From assembly GCF_900169265.1 (NCBI RefSeq), contig NZ_FXYX01000007.1, positions 61,806 to 125,805 of the forward strand: a stretch of 64,000 nt of DNA, written 5' to 3'. Positions within the stretch are counted from its first letter, which is position 1, and the number at the start of each line of letters is the position of its first letter. Below the pieces are notes generated by a model that was not told the DNA's origin, made no database searches, and worked only from the letters and a program-made list of their open reading frames with translations. Below are positions 28,998 through 38,440 of this stretch, one piece after another. Position numbers and translations under genes: made by a program. This DNA is from Brevibacterium iodinum ATCC 49514 (GTDB lineage Bacteria > Actinomycetota > Actinomycetes > Actinomycetales > Brevibacteriaceae).

Positions 28998-29030
28998 GCG
29001 CCCCGCCGACGGATGACGTCGACGGGGCGC
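28998..29030. terminator. Bidirectional terminator hairpin between rne and the SPFH gene
   Basis: GCGCCCCG-C-CGAC / GTCG-A-CGGGGCGC (28998-29030), a strong stem between convergent genes. Confidence 0.6.
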
Positions 29031-29062
29031 GGTCGCGTACGGTGAACTCCGGGTCCTGGCGG

Positions 29063-30460
29063 TCAGCCTGCCGACTGCTGATTGCGGGTGGTGCTGATCG
29101 TCGGCTGTGCGGCCTGGTCACCGCAGAGGACGATCATCAGGTTCGATACGAGGTCGCTGCGTTCGGTCTGCCCGAGCCTGACGATCTGCCGTCCTTCGAT
29201 CTCCTCGATCGCCGTCTCGACCATGCCCACAGCTCCTTCGACGATGAGCTGACGGGCGGCGACGACGGCCGTGGCCTGTTGGCGCTGGAGCATGGCACGG
29301 GCGATCTCAGGGGCGTAGGCCAATTGGGTGATGCGCGATTCGATGATCGTGACGCCCGCAGCCATGACGCGGGCGGCGACCTCATCGGAGAGCCGCGAGG
29401 TGATCTCGTCGGCGTTGTCGCGCAACGACATGCGGCTGGGATCCGACGTATCGTAGGCATAGGAGTTGGCGATGTGCCGAACCGCGGTCTCCGCCTGGAT
29501 GGCGACGAACTCCTCGAAGTCATCGACCTCGAACATCGCCTGTGCGGTGTCGCGGACCTGCCAGACGACCACAGCGCCGATCTCGATCGGATTGCCGTCG
29601 AGGTCATTGACCTTCAGCGTCGAGGTCTCATGGTTGCGGATGCGAGTCGAGATCTGATCCTTCGTGTAGAAGGGATTGACGAATCGCAGACCCGACTGCC
29701 TGACCGTTCCGACGTACTTGCCGTAGAGCTGGAGGACGACGGCATGTCCTGGCGCCACCGAAGTGCAGCCCTTGAACAGGAACATCGAAGCGATGAAGCC
29801 GAGGACGGCGACGATGAAGAGGACGACACCGACGACGACTTGGGCGAAGGTCATGACGAACCCGATGATGCCCAGGAGCACAGCGAGGAGCAGCAGGACG
29901 ATGGCGCCGACGATGGCGAAGTAGCCCGAAACCCCGCCTGCCGGCTTCTCTCGGACACGTTCGCCGTCGGGGGAGACGATGCGCGTCGGTGCAGAATTCC
30001 CCTGACCCGAGGCAGATGGGCCGCGGTGGGAATTCGGAGTCTGCACAGTCGACCGTCCGGTCCCAGGGGGAGAGGACTGTGACGAGACAGGCCCGGACCC
30101 GGCGACCAGACCCGGACCTGAATCGGCGGGCTGTCCGTCTGAGCGTCGTCTCTGTGGTGCCGGTGGCAGCGGTGCGCCTTCACGGTGGTGCGGCGGCGCG
30201 CCCGTGTTCGCCTGGGCGCCGGCGGGCGGACCATACGATGCGGTCGTCCCCGCGCCGCCGATCGAACCGGACTGAGCACCCTGCGAACCATAGTGGCCAT
30301 TGGGATTCGTCACCGCCTCCGCCCCGGGATAGGCCGCGGGCTGACTGTGCCCTGCCTGGATATGTGTGCTCGGATCTCCGCTGGGGACGGGGCCGCGATC
30401 AGTGGTCGGGTTCGACGCTCGAATGGGTCGCTGATCTGGCTGCTGGGGGTTCTGAGTCAT
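29063..30460 (-). CDS. SPFH/Band 7 (stomatin-like) membrane protein
   Basis: 465 aa. Residues 1 to ~175 are Gln/Pro/Gly/Ser-rich and probably disordered. Two hydrophobic segments follow (about 180-205 and 207-230), then KGCTSVAPGHAVVLQLYGKYVGTVRQSGLRFVNPF starts a Band 7 domain that continues with an Ala/Glu-rich helix (MLQRQQATAVVAARQLIVEGAVGMV). SPFH proteins form membrane rings that organise microdomains and regulate membrane proteases. No NfeD partner lies next to it. Confidence 0.85.
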   Translation of the reverse strand: MTQNPQQPDQRPIRASNPTTDRGPVPSGDPSTHIQAGHSQPAAYPGAEAVTNPNGHYGSQGAQSGSIGGAGTTASYGPPAGAQANTGAPPHHREGAPLPPAPQRRRSDGQPADSGPGLVAGSGPVSSQSSPPGTGRSTVQTPNSHRGPSASGQGNSAPTRIVSPDGERVREKPAGGVSGYFAIVGAIVLLLLAVLLGIIGFVMTFAQVVVGVVLFIVAVLGFIASMFLFKGCTSVAPGHAVVLQLYGKYVGTVRQSGLRFVNPFYTKDQISTRIRNHETSTLKVNDLDGNPIEIGAVVVWQVRDTAQAMFEVDDFEEFVAIQAETAVRHIANSYAYDTSDPSRMSLRDNADEITSRLSDEVAARVMAAGVTIIESRITQLAYAPEIARAMLQRQQATAVVAARQLIVEGAVGMVETAIEEIEGRQIVRLGQTERSDLVSNLMIVLCGDQAAQPTISTTRNQQSAG

Positions 30461-30525
30461 GCTCCCAGTCTAGGCCAGGTAATGAGACGGGAATCTCAAA
30501 CAGCCGTGGAACGGCCAGTTTCGTA

Positions 30526-30580
30526 ACGGTTCGATAACTGAAACCGTCCCACAACTTGGAACGCTTGAATGTGACTCAAG
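30526..30580. promoter_or_regulatory. Inverted repeats between SPFH and symporter genes
   Basis: Two small palindromes lie in the 140-bp divergent gap: ACGGTT-N10-AACCGT (30526-30547) and CTTGA-N7-TCAAG (30564-30580). Operator sites are possible, but no regulator can be named. Confidence 0.35.
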
Positions 30581-30600
30581 TCTCAGTAGGTTGTCACACT

Positions 30601-32119
30601 ATGAATGATCTTCAGATTTCAGCAGCGCCGGTGTCCCCGGTCGACGGTGCCATCAATTCCTGGTTCGATCCGATCGCGACATGGTTCGGCAGTATCATCT
30701 TCTTTCCGATCTCCATCGGAGAGATCTCTTTTCCATTCGTCGTCCTGTGGCTGATCTCTGCGGCGGCGGTCTTCACGGTCTACTTCGGCTTCATCCAAGC
30801 TCGAGGAGCCAAGCTGTCGCTCGAGATCATCCGTGGAAAATTCTCCTCGAAGTCCGATCCGGGTGAGGTCAGCCACTTCCAGGCACTGGCCTCTGCGCTG
30901 TCGGGCACCGTCGGTCTCGGCAATATCGCCGGTGTCGGAGTGGCCATCGCACTCGGCGGACCTGGAGCGACCTTCTGGATGATCGTGGCCGGACTTCTGG
31001 GTATGTGCACGAAGTTCGTCGAATGCACTCTCGGAGTGAAGTACCGCGAGATCGACGAGAACGGTGTGGTTCACGGTGGCCCGTTCAAGTACCTCCCCGT
31101 TGCCTTCCGCCGTTTCTCCAAGCCGGTGGCAACGGTGCTCACCGGACTGTTCGCCATCGCCATCCTCATCTTCGGCGTCGTCGGCGGCGGAATGTTCCAG
31201 GCCAACCAGACCTTCGCCCAGGTCCGCACCGCCACCGGCGGCGATGACGGATTCCTGGCCGGCCCCTTCGCCTCGCTCGTCTTCGGAATCATCTTCGCGG
31301 CTCTCGTCGCCCTGGTCATCCTCGGCGGCATCCGCTCCATCGCCAAGGTCACCGACAAACTCGTACCCGGAATGGCCATCTTCTATGTCATCTCGTGCCT
31401 CCTCGTGTTGGGGCTCAACTTCTCGAACATCCCCAATGCGATCGGCGAGATCTTCGCCGGCGCGTTCAACCCGCAGGGTGTGGCCGGCGGCATCGTCGGA
31501 GTCATGATCATCGGCTTCCAGCGTTCGGCCTTCTCCAACGAGGCTGGAATCGGGTCCGCGCCGATCGCTCACTCGGCGGTCAAGACGCGTCGTCCGATCT
31601 CCGAGGGATTCGTGGCACTCCTCGAACCCGGTCATCGTCTGCACCATGACGGCGCTGACGATCATCGTGGCCAACCAGGCGTCGTACCGGGAGGATCTGG
31701 GTGCCGGTGAGATCGGTGGAGTGGCACTGACTTCGGATGCCTTCTCCACGGTCGCCTCGTGGTACCCGATCCTGCTGGCCATCGCTGTCGCGCTGTTCGC
31801 CTTCTCGACCCTCATCACTTGGGCGTACTACGGTGAGCAGGCATGGAGCTACCTGTTCGGCAATGCGAAGGCCAGTGTCACCGTCTTCCGCACGCTGGTC
31901 TGCCTCTTCGTCGTCGTCGGCTGTGTGGCGACCTTCTCCAAGGTCGTGGAGTTCGCGGATGCGGCCCTGTTCATGTGTGCCTTCATCAACATCCTCGGCC
32001 TCTACATGCTGATGCCGGTGGTCAAGAAGGAGATGAAGAAGTACCTCGCCGACCGCAAGGCCGGCACGCTCAACGATCCGGACACCGCCGACGCTGTCCC
32101 GGTCGACCAGCCCGCCTGA
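30601..32119 (+). pseudogene. Sodium:alanine symporter (AGCS family), frameshifted
   Basis: Reading from ATG 30601 gives an AGCS transporter (HFQALASALSGTVGLGNIAGVGVAIALGGPG is the family signature) up to ...EGFVALLEP near 31630, after which the frame turns into unrelated sequence and stops at 31710. The rest of the protein (TMTALTIIVANQ... to 32119) continues in another frame. Family members read LEPFIDTxxxCTMTA; here LEP joins VIVCTMTA with about 11 nt missing, which removes FIDT. The flanks are otherwise intact, so either the gene is recently inactivated or this is a sequence error. Confidence 0.85.
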
Positions 32120-32165
32120 TTGCCGACCTCCATGTCTGACGGAGGAGGACTCAACCGACTTAGGT

Positions 32166-32205
32166 TGCCTGTTCGCCGCGCCCATTCGGACGCGGCGCAC
32201 AGGCA
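32166..32205 (+). terminator. Hairpin after the symporter
   Basis: TGCCTGT-T-CGCCGCG / CGCGGCG-C-ACAGGCA, 7+7 bp with a 9-nt loop, 27 nt before the chorismate mutase start. No T-run. Confidence 0.5.
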
Positions 32206-32231
32206 TGTCCGGGCATCGATAGACTGGGGGC

Positions 32232-32549
32232 GTGGATGAGAACAGAGACGACAGGATACGCGCAGTCGAACGGCTGCAGGAGCTGCGAGGCAGCATCGAC
32301 AACATCGATGCCTCCCTCGTTCACCTCCTCGCCGAGCGCTTCAAACTCACCGAGCGAGTCGGCGAACTCAAAGCCGACCATGGTCTGCCCCCGGCCGACG
32401 AGTCTCGGGAAGCCAGGCAGGTGGCCCGGCTGCGAGAACTCGCCGAGGAGTCCCATCTCGATCCGGAGTTCGCAGAAAAGTTCTTGGCATTCATCGTCGC
32501 CGAGGTCATCCGCCGGCACGAGCGCATCGCGGAGTCGCGCGAAAGCTGA
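32232..32549 (+). CDS. Chorismate mutase (AroQ type)
   Basis: Converts chorismate to prephenate on the Phe/Tyr pathway. 105 aa all-helical monofunctional AroQ domain: LRGSIDNIDASLVHLLAERFKLTERVGELKA holds the conserved Arg, Asp and Lys of helix 1, and VARLRELAEESHLDP and the FIVAEVIRRHE helix complete the site. No signal peptide, so it is cytoplasmic. GTG start. It lies alone between the symporter and the rplU promoter. Confidence 0.88.
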   Translation: MDENRDDRIRAVERLQELRGSIDNIDASLVHLLAERFKLTERVGELKADHGLPPADESREARQVARLRELAEESHLDPEFAEKFLAFIVAEVIRRHERIAESRES

Positions 32550-32640
32550 GTCGAAGTGCCGGGAGAGTCGCCTGCCTCCGGGCGTGGACGAGAGATGGCT
32601 CACATTGGGCGGGTCGTCCGCTCGAGCATGGGCTGCGGGT

Positions 32641-32670
32641 TTGCCGTCGCCGTGCACTCTCGACTAGAAT
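32641..32670 (+). promoter_or_regulatory. Promoter of rplU-rpmA
   Basis: TTGCCG (32641-32646), an 18-nt spacer, and TAGAAT (32665-32670). The transcript would have a ~120-nt leader containing the hairpin GGTGCG-cgtga-CGCACC just downstream, a possible L21 autoregulatory leader (inference). Confidence 0.6.
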
Positions 32671-32797
32671 TGTTCGTCGGTGCGCGTGACGCACCACGGC
32701 TGGTGATTCCTCTCAATGGGATGTCTGCAGGACTCGTTCTGCGGCAGCCAAGGGACAACCGCCGTTCGTTTGTTTTCAACAGAAAGAGGGTTCGACC

Positions 32798-33106
32798 ATG
32801 GTCTATGCCATCGTCCGCGCCGGAGGCCACCAGGAAAAGGTGAGCGTCGGCGATATCATCACAGTCAATCGAATGAAGGCGAAGGCTGGAGACAGCGTCG
32901 AACTCGATGCCGTACTTCTTGTCGACGGTGAGACGGTCACGACCGATCCCGACGCTCTGGCGAAGGTCTCGGTCAGCGCTGAGGTCGCCGGTGAACTCCG
33001 CGGTCCCAAGATTGTGATCCAGAAGTACAAGAACAAGACCGGGTACAAGAAGCGTCAGGGCCACCGCCAGGACCTCACCCGTCTGAAGATCACGAACATC
33101 AAGTAA
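32798..33106 (+). CDS. rplU: 50S ribosomal protein L21
   Basis: 102 aa, family length. It starts [19 protein letters not shown] and ends with the conserved [21 protein letters not shown] rRNA-binding segment. It precedes rpmA by 15 nt, the near-universal L21-L27 pair. Confidence 0.97.
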   Translation: MVYAIVRAGGHQEKVSVGDIITVNRMKAKAGDSVELDAVLLVDGETVTTDPDALAKVSVSAEVAGELRGPKIVIQKYKNKTGYKKRQGHRQDLTRLKITNIK

Positions 33107-33121
33107 GAGGAGACTTCTCAC

Positions 33122-33373
33122 ATGGCAAGCAAAAAGGGAGTCAGCTCGACCCGCAACGGTCGCGACTCGAACCCACAGTACCTCGGCGTGAAGCGCTTCG
33201 GCGGCCAGGCCGTCAAGGCCGGCGAGATCATCGTCCGCCAGCGCGGAACCAAGTTCCACCCCGGAGCGAATGTCGGCCGTGGAGGAGACGATACCCTCTT
33301 CGCACTGACCGCCGGTGCCGTGGAATTCGGAACCCGCAACGGTCGCAAGATCGTCAACATCGTCGGAGCCTGA
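33122..33373 (+). CDS. rpmA: 50S ribosomal protein L27
   Basis: 83 aa. [29 protein letters not shown] is the conserved N-terminal arm that reaches the peptidyl-transferase centre. There is no cleavable Firmicutes-type N-terminal extension. A strong hairpin follows before obgE. Confidence 0.97.
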   Translation: MASKKGVSSTRNGRDSNPQYLGVKRFGGQAVKAGEIIVRQRGTKFHPGANVGRGGDDTLFALTAGAVEFGTRNGRKIVNIVGA

Positions 33374-33425
33374 TCTTTCCCGGATCCGTTCCGTCGTCAA
33401 TATGATCTCTCCCTGAAAAGGGAGC

Positions 33426-33457
33426 ATGAAGGGTGAGTCGAACGACTCACCCTTCAT
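33426..33457 (+). terminator. Strong hairpin between rpmA and obgE
   Basis: A perfect 15-bp stem (ATGAAGGGTGAGTCG and its complement) around AA, only 16 nt before the obgE ATG. The following DNA (CTGATATAAGG) has no T-run but includes the obgE RBS, so partial attenuation is as likely as full termination. Confidence 0.6.
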
Positions 33458-33473
33458 CTGATATAAGGACATT

Positions 33474-35039
33474 ATGGCCACCGAGTTCGTAGACCGTGTC
33501 ACCGTTCACCTCGCCGCAGGCGCAGGTGGGAACGGATGTGCGTCGATCAGGCGCGAGAAGTTCAAACCGCTCGGCGGGCCAGACGGCGCCGACGGCGGCA
33601 ACGGCGGCAACATCATCTTCCGCGTCGACCGCCAGACCACCACTCTGCTTCCTCTGCACCACCGTCCGCACGTGCGCGCCGACGACGGCGGGATCGGCAA
33701 GGGCGATCTGCGCCACGGTGCCGACGGCAGAGACCTCATCGTCGATGTCCCCGAGGGCACCGTGGTGAAGAACACCAACGGCGACGTCATTGCCGACCTG
33801 GTCGACGACGGAACTGAATTCACCGCAGCCGCCGGTGGCCGCGGCGGGCTCGGCAACGCCGCTCTGGCCTCGACGAAGCGCAAGGCCCCCGGCTTCGCGC
33901 TCCTCGGAGAGCCCGGGCAGACGCTCAGCCTCGTGCTCGAACTCAAGACGATCGCCGACATCGCTCTCGTGGGATACCCGTCGGCGGGCAAATCGAGCCT
34001 GATCGCTGCGCTGTCAGCCGCCAAGCCGAAGATCGCCGACTACCCGTTCACGACACTCGTGCCCAACCTCGGGGTCGTCCAGGCCGGCGACACCCGCTAC
34101 ACGGTCGCCGACGTTCCAGGACTCATCCCCGGCGCATCGGAGGGCAAGGGGCTCGGCCTCGAGTTCCTCCGCCACGTCGAACGATGCGCCGGCCTCGTCC
34201 ATGTCATCGACATGGCCACTTGGGAGCCCGGACGCGATCCCGTTTCCGACCTCACGATCATCGAATCCGAACTCGCCGCCTATGCCGTCGACCTCGACGA
34301 CGGGAGCGGACTACTTCCGCTCTCACAGCGTCCGAAGCTCGTGGCGCTCAACAAGGTCGACATCCCCGACGGTCGCGACCTCGCCGATATCGTGCGGCCC
34401 GATCTCGAAGCTGCCGGATACCGGGTCTTCGAGATCTCGGCAGTCAGTCATGCGGGTCTGCGGGAACTCTCGTTCGCCATGGCCGAGCTCGTGCTCGCCG
34501 AACGGGAACGTCGCGCCGAGATAGAAGCGACACCGCAGCGTGTGGTCATCCGGCCGAAAGCCGTCGACGATCGCGGATTCGAAGTCCGTTCCGAACGCAC
34601 CTCCGACGGACCGCTGTTCCGCGTCCTCGGTGACAAGCCTCGTCGCTGGGTGCAGCAGACGGACTTCGGAAACGACGAGGCCGTCGGCTACCTCGCCGAC
34701 CGCCTCGAGCACCTCGGCGTCGAAGAGGCTCTCTTCAAGGCTGGAGCGAAACCCGGCGACACCATCGTCGTCGGCGGAGACGACGGCGTCGTCTTCGACT
34801 GGGATCCCACAACCGTCGGCGGGGCCGAACTGCTCGGCTCTCGCGGATCGGACGCCCGGCTCGACGAGGAAACGCGCTCCACACGCAAGGAGCGCAAGGC
34901 CGCCTATCACGAGAAGATGGACGCGAAGGCCGCCACACGGGCCGAGTTCGAACAGGAGCGGCTGGCCGAACGCGCCCAGCGTGAGAGCCGCCTCGGTGCA
35001 CCTGCGACGGAGTCTGCTGAGGGAGCCGGCGAGGAGTGA
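33474..35039 (+). CDS. obgE: GTPase Obg (CgtA)
   Basis: Ribosome-associated GTPase in 50S maturation and stress signalling. 521 aa. The Gly-rich Obg domain (residues 1-~158) has [15 protein letters not shown] repeats. The G domain has [10 protein letters not shown] (G1) and DVPGLI (G3). An OCT domain ([16 protein letters not shown]...) and a charged tail rich in Arg/Glu follow. ATG preceded by AAGGA. GTGA overlap with proB. Confidence 0.96.
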   Translation: MATEFVDRVTVHLAAGAGGNGCASIRREKFKPLGGPDGADGGNGGNIIFRVDRQTTTLLPLHHRPHVRADDGGIGKGDLRHGADGRDLIVDVPEGTVVKNTNGDVIADLVDDGTEFTAAAGGRGGLGNAALASTKRKAPGFALLGEPGQTLSLVLELKTIADIALVGYPSAGKSSLIAALSAAKPKIADYPFTTLVPNLGVVQAGDTRYTVADVPGLIPGASEGKGLGLEFLRHVERCAGLVHVIDMATWEPGRDPVSDLTIIESELAAYAVDLDDGSGLLPLSQRPKLVALNKVDIPDGRDLADIVRPDLEAAGYRVFEISAVSHAGLRELSFAMAELVLAERERRAEIEATPQRVVIRPKAVDDRGFEVRSERTSDGPLFRVLGDKPRRWVQQTDFGNDEAVGYLADRLEHLGVEEALFKAGAKPGDTIVVGGDDGVVFDWDPTTVGGAELLGSRGSDARLDEETRSTRKERKAAYHEKMDAKAATRAEFEQERLAERAQRESRLGAPATESAEGAGEE

Positions 35040-36202
35040 GCGCCGCAGCTCAGGTGGATTCTTCCGCAGGATCGTTCCGGGACGACATCGCCCGAGCCCG
35101 TCGCATCGTCGTCAAGGTCGGATCGTCGTCGCTGACGACGATCGACGGCGGACTCGACGAAGCAAAACTCATCGCCCTGACCGATGTCATCGGTTCTCAC
35201 CGATCGGCCGGTCATGAGGTCATCCTCGTCTCCTCCGGCGCGATCGCAGCCGGACTGGAGCCGATGGGCCTGAAGAAGCGACCTCGCGACCTTGCCAGCC
35301 AGCAGGCTGCTGCCGGGGTCGGCCAAGGACTGCTCATGGCCGCATACACACGGGCGCTGGGACGCTACGACCTCGTTCCCGGCCAGGTGCTGCTCACCGC
35401 CGATGACCTGATCCGACGCACCCAGTACAAGAACGCCCAGCGCGCCATCGACAAGCTCCTCGCATTGGGCACGCTGCCCATCGTCAACGAGAACGATGCC
35501 GTGGCCACCGAGGAGATCCGCTTCGGAGACAACGACCGGCTGGCAGCGCTCGTCGCTCACCTGGCTCACGCTGATGCGCTCGTGCTGCTCTCCGACGTCG
35601 ACGCGCTCTACTCGGGACCCCCGGACCAGCCCGGCTCCCGCCTGATCGGCCGCGTGCACGGACCCAGCGACCTCGACGACCTCGCCATCGGCGGTGTCGG
35701 GACGGCCGGCACCGGTACGGGCGGAATGGCCACGAAGGTCGACGCCGCCATCATGGTCGCCGATTCGGGGATCCCGGCCGTGCTGACCTCAGCACCGCAG
35801 GCCGCCTCAGCGCTGGCGGGGCAGCCCGTGGGCACATACTTCGCGGTCACCCACAGACGACGGGGTACCCGCCTGCTGTGGCTGCGCCACCTCGCCCGGA
35901 CCTTCGGCTCGGTCACGATCGACAGAGGAGCCGAAACGGCGTTGCTCTCGAGGGGCACGTCCCTGCTCGCTGCGGGCGTCACCTCGTGCAGCGGGGACTT
36001 CGAAGCAGGGGATCCGGTCGAGATCCGCAATCTCGACGACGAGGTCATCGCCCGCGGTATGTCGAACTTCTCCTCGGACGAGCTCCCGCTGATGTTCCGG
36101 TCCACAACCGAGGAACTTGGCACCCGTCTGGGAAATGATTACCGTAAAGAGGTCATCCATCGAAACGATCTCGTTCTCACACAGGTGAGCGGGGGGAGAT
36201 AG
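35036..36202 (+). CDS. proB: Glutamate 5-kinase
   Basis: First step of proline synthesis (glutamate to glutamyl-5-phosphate). 388 aa. The amino-acid kinase domain begins [11 protein letters not shown] and includes SSGAIAAGL and NENDAV; a PUA domain occupies the last ~90 residues ([29 protein letters not shown]). GTG start overlapping the obgE stop; proA begins 3 nt after the end. Feedback inhibition by proline is usual for the family. Confidence 0.96.
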   Translation: MSAAAQVDSSAGSFRDDIARARRIVVKVGSSSLTTIDGGLDEAKLIALTDVIGSHRSAGHEVILVSSGAIAAGLEPMGLKKRPRDLASQQAAAGVGQGLLMAAYTRALGRYDLVPGQVLLTADDLIRRTQYKNAQRAIDKLLALGTLPIVNENDAVATEEIRFGDNDRLAALVAHLAHADALVLLSDVDALYSGPPDQPGSRLIGRVHGPSDLDDLAIGGVGTAGTGTGGMATKVDAAIMVADSGIPAVLTSAPQAASALAGQPVGTYFAVTHRRRGTRLLWLRHLARTFGSVTIDRGAETALLSRGTSLLAAGVTSCSGDFEAGDPVEIRNLDDEVIARGMSNFSSDELPLMFRSTTEELGTRLGNDYRKEVIHRNDLVLTQVSGGR

Positions 36203-36205
36203 CCC

Positions 36206-37495
36206 ATGACAGCAGCAGCCGAGATCCACCCGAAGACCGTGCGCGGAGTGACCCGCATCGTGCGCAACGCCAAGATCGCCTCGACCCTGTTGGCGACGAC
36301 CTCGACCGCCGAGAAGAATGCCGCTCTCAGCGCCATCGCCGAGGCGCTGCGCAGCAGCACCGACCGCATCGTGAAAGCCAACGACGCCGACATCGCCGCA
36401 GGCACCGAGAACGGAATGAGCGAGGCTCTGCTCGACCGTCTGCGCCTCGACGCCGATCGCATCGCAGCGATCGCGGACTCCGTCGAGGACGTCATCGACC
36501 TCGCGGATCCCGTCGGCGAGGTCGTCGTCGGACGCACCCTGCCCAACGGCATCCGACTCACCCAGAACCGTGTGCCTATGGGTGTCATCGGCGCGATCTA
36601 CGAAGCCCGCCCGAACGTCACCGTCGACATCGCCGTCCTCGCACTCAAGTCCGGAAACGCCTCGGTCCTGCGCGGAGGATCGGCTGCACAGAACTCGAAC
36701 ACTGAGATCATCTCCATCCTCCGCCGCGCCGTCGAATCGGCAGGACTGCCGGCCGACTCGATCAGCGGCATCGACCAGTACGGGCGCGAGGGCGCGCACG
36801 TGCTCATGCACGCGCGCGACTACGTCGATCTGCTCATTCCCCGAGGCGGAGCCGACCTCATCAACATGGTCGTGCAGGAATCGATCGTGCCCGTCATCGA
36901 AACAGGCGTGGGCAATGTGCACATGTTCATCGACTCCACCGCCACGGTGAAGACCTCCGTCGACCTCGTCCTCAACTCGAAGACGCATCGACCCAGCGTG
37001 TGCAACTCGCTGGAGACCCTGCTCGTGCATGAGAAGGCCGCGAAGCGAGTGCTGCCGAAGATCCTCGAACGCCTCGACGGCGCCGGGGTCATCGTCCACG
37101 CCGATTCGGACGTCTCGGCATTGGCGCCGGCCGGGATGAAGGTCCGACGCGTGTCGAGACGCGACTGGGCCAAGGAGTACCTGGGGCTGGAGATCGCGAT
37201 CAAGATCGTCTCCGGCATCGAAGAGGCCATCGACCATATCCGTGCCTACAGCTCCGGCCACACCGAGGTGATCGTGACGAAGGACCTCGACAACGCGGAC
37301 ACCTTCGTCACCGCCATCGACGCAGCGGCGGTCGGAGTCAACGTCTCCACGCGATTCACTGACGGGGGAGAGCTCGGCTTCGGTGCGGAGGTGGGCATCT
37401 CCACCCAGAAGCTACATGCTCGCGGCCCCATGGGACTCGAGCAGCTGACGACCACGAAATGGGTGATGATGGGCAACGGCCAGGTCCGTTCCTGA
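36206..37495 (+). CDS. proA: Gamma-glutamyl phosphate reductase
   Basis: Second step of proline synthesis, making glutamate-5-semialdehyde with NADPH. 429 aa, ALDH-like fold. The catalytic Cys is in the THRPSVCNSLET segment (SVCN), and IYEARPNVTVD is a family block. It runs directly behind proB, as in most actinobacteria. Confidence 0.96.
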   Translation: MTAAAEIHPKTVRGVTRIVRNAKIASTLLATTSTAEKNAALSAIAEALRSSTDRIVKANDADIAAGTENGMSEALLDRLRLDADRIAAIADSVEDVIDLADPVGEVVVGRTLPNGIRLTQNRVPMGVIGAIYEARPNVTVDIAVLALKSGNASVLRGGSAAQNSNTEIISILRRAVESAGLPADSISGIDQYGREGAHVLMHARDYVDLLIPRGGADLINMVVQESIVPVIETGVGNVHMFIDSTATVKTSVDLVLNSKTHRPSVCNSLETLLVHEKAAKRVLPKILERLDGAGVIVHADSDVSALAPAGMKVRRVSRRDWAKEYLGLEIAIKIVSGIEEAIDHIRAYSSGHTEVIVTKDLDNADTFVTAIDAAAVGVNVSTRFTDGGELGFGAEVGISTQKLHARGPMGLEQLTTTKWVMMGNGQVRS

Positions 37496-37671
37496 GCCCC
37501 AATCGACTCCGACACTCCGCGATCAGGGTCCTCACCGCCCGACCAGGGGAGACATCGGAGGGGGAAGAAGTCATGTCGATGCCGGATTCCCCGATGGTTC
37601 ATGAGAAACTGAGAAGGTAACGACCCCGAAGCGCTCTGCGCGCGACGGATCACTGAGTAAGGAGAAATGAC

Positions 37672-37833
37672 GTGAACGCAGCCATTATGGCCGCCGCGGC
37701 CGAAGGTGGGGAGCACGCAGCTCACGTGGAGCTGCCGATGGATCCGATCTGGTACGGACTCATCACCCTGGCGATCTTCATCACGATGGGCATTGTGTCC
37801 CGGTCGTGGAAGGGCATCTCGCACCGCCACTGA
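37672..37833 (+). CDS. Small single-pass membrane protein before nadD
   Basis: 53 aa. An Ala/Glu/His-rich N-terminus, one membrane helix (about residues 27-43, [17 protein letters not shown]) and a basic C-terminus ([11 protein letters not shown]), so N-out/C-in by the positive-inside rule. GTG start with a strong AAGGAG 9 nt upstream. The nadD ATG follows 1 nt after the stop. Small one-helix proteins sit here in many actinobacteria; function unknown. Confidence 0.75.
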   Translation: MNAAIMAAAAEGGEHAAHVELPMDPIWYGLITLAIFITMGIVSRSWKGISHRH

Positions 37834-37834
37834 T

Positions 37835-38440
37835 ATGGCAGAGCACAGACGCAGAGTCGGTGTCATGGGCGGCACCTTCGACCCCGTCCACAACGGCCAC
37901 CTCGTCGCGGCAAGTGAGGTCCAGGCGACCTTCGACCTCGACGAGGTGGTTTTCGTCCCCACGGGACGGCCGTATCAGAAGGAAGTCGAAGAGGTCAGCA
38001 GCGCCGAGCACCGATACCTGATGACCGTCATCGCCACGGCATCGAATCCGCGGTTCACCGTCTCCCGGGCCGATGTCGACAGACCGGGTCCGACCTACAC
38101 GATCGACACGCTGCGCGACCTCGCCAGCAGCTACGGTCCCGATACCGAGTTGTTCTTCATCACCGGCGCGGACGCTTTGGCTCAGATCTTGACGTGGAAG
38201 AATGTGGATGAGCTGTTTTCCCTGGCACACTTCGTCGGGGTCAGCCGGCCCGGGCACGAACTCCACGGTGAGGGACTGCCGGTCGACCGGCTGAGTCTCG
38301 TGCAGATCCCTGCGCTGGCGATATCGTCCACGGATTGCAGACAACGGGTGATGGATGGTGCACCCGTCTGGTACCTCGTACCGGACGGCGTAGTGCAGTA
38401 CATCGCGAAATACGAGTTGTACAGGAGTGAGAATGGCTGA
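37835..38440 (+). CDS. nadD: Nicotinate-nucleotide adenylyltransferase
   Basis: Forms nicotinate adenine dinucleotide on the way to NAD. 201 aa. Nucleotidyltransferase motif [15 protein letters not shown] at the N-terminus and [10 protein letters not shown] near the C-terminus. ATG 37835 is chosen over the longer open frame. The stop overlaps the next start by 8 nt. Confidence 0.95.
   Translation: MAEHRRRVGVMGGTFDPVHNGHLVAASEVQATFDLDEVVFVPTGRPYQKEVEEVSSAEHRYLMTVIATASNPRFTVSRADVDRPGPTYTIDTLRDLASSYGPDTELFFITGADALAQILTWKNVDELFSLAHFVGVSRPGHELHGEGLPVDRLSLVQIPALAISSTDCRQRVMDGAPVWYLVPDGVVQYIAKYELYRSENG

Noticed and set aside
30564..30580. CTTGAATGTGACTCAAG considered as an HspR (HAIR) operator
   Set aside because: HAIR needs CTTGAGT-N7-ACTCAAG; the spacing and one arm do not match, so it is kept only as an unnamed palindrome.
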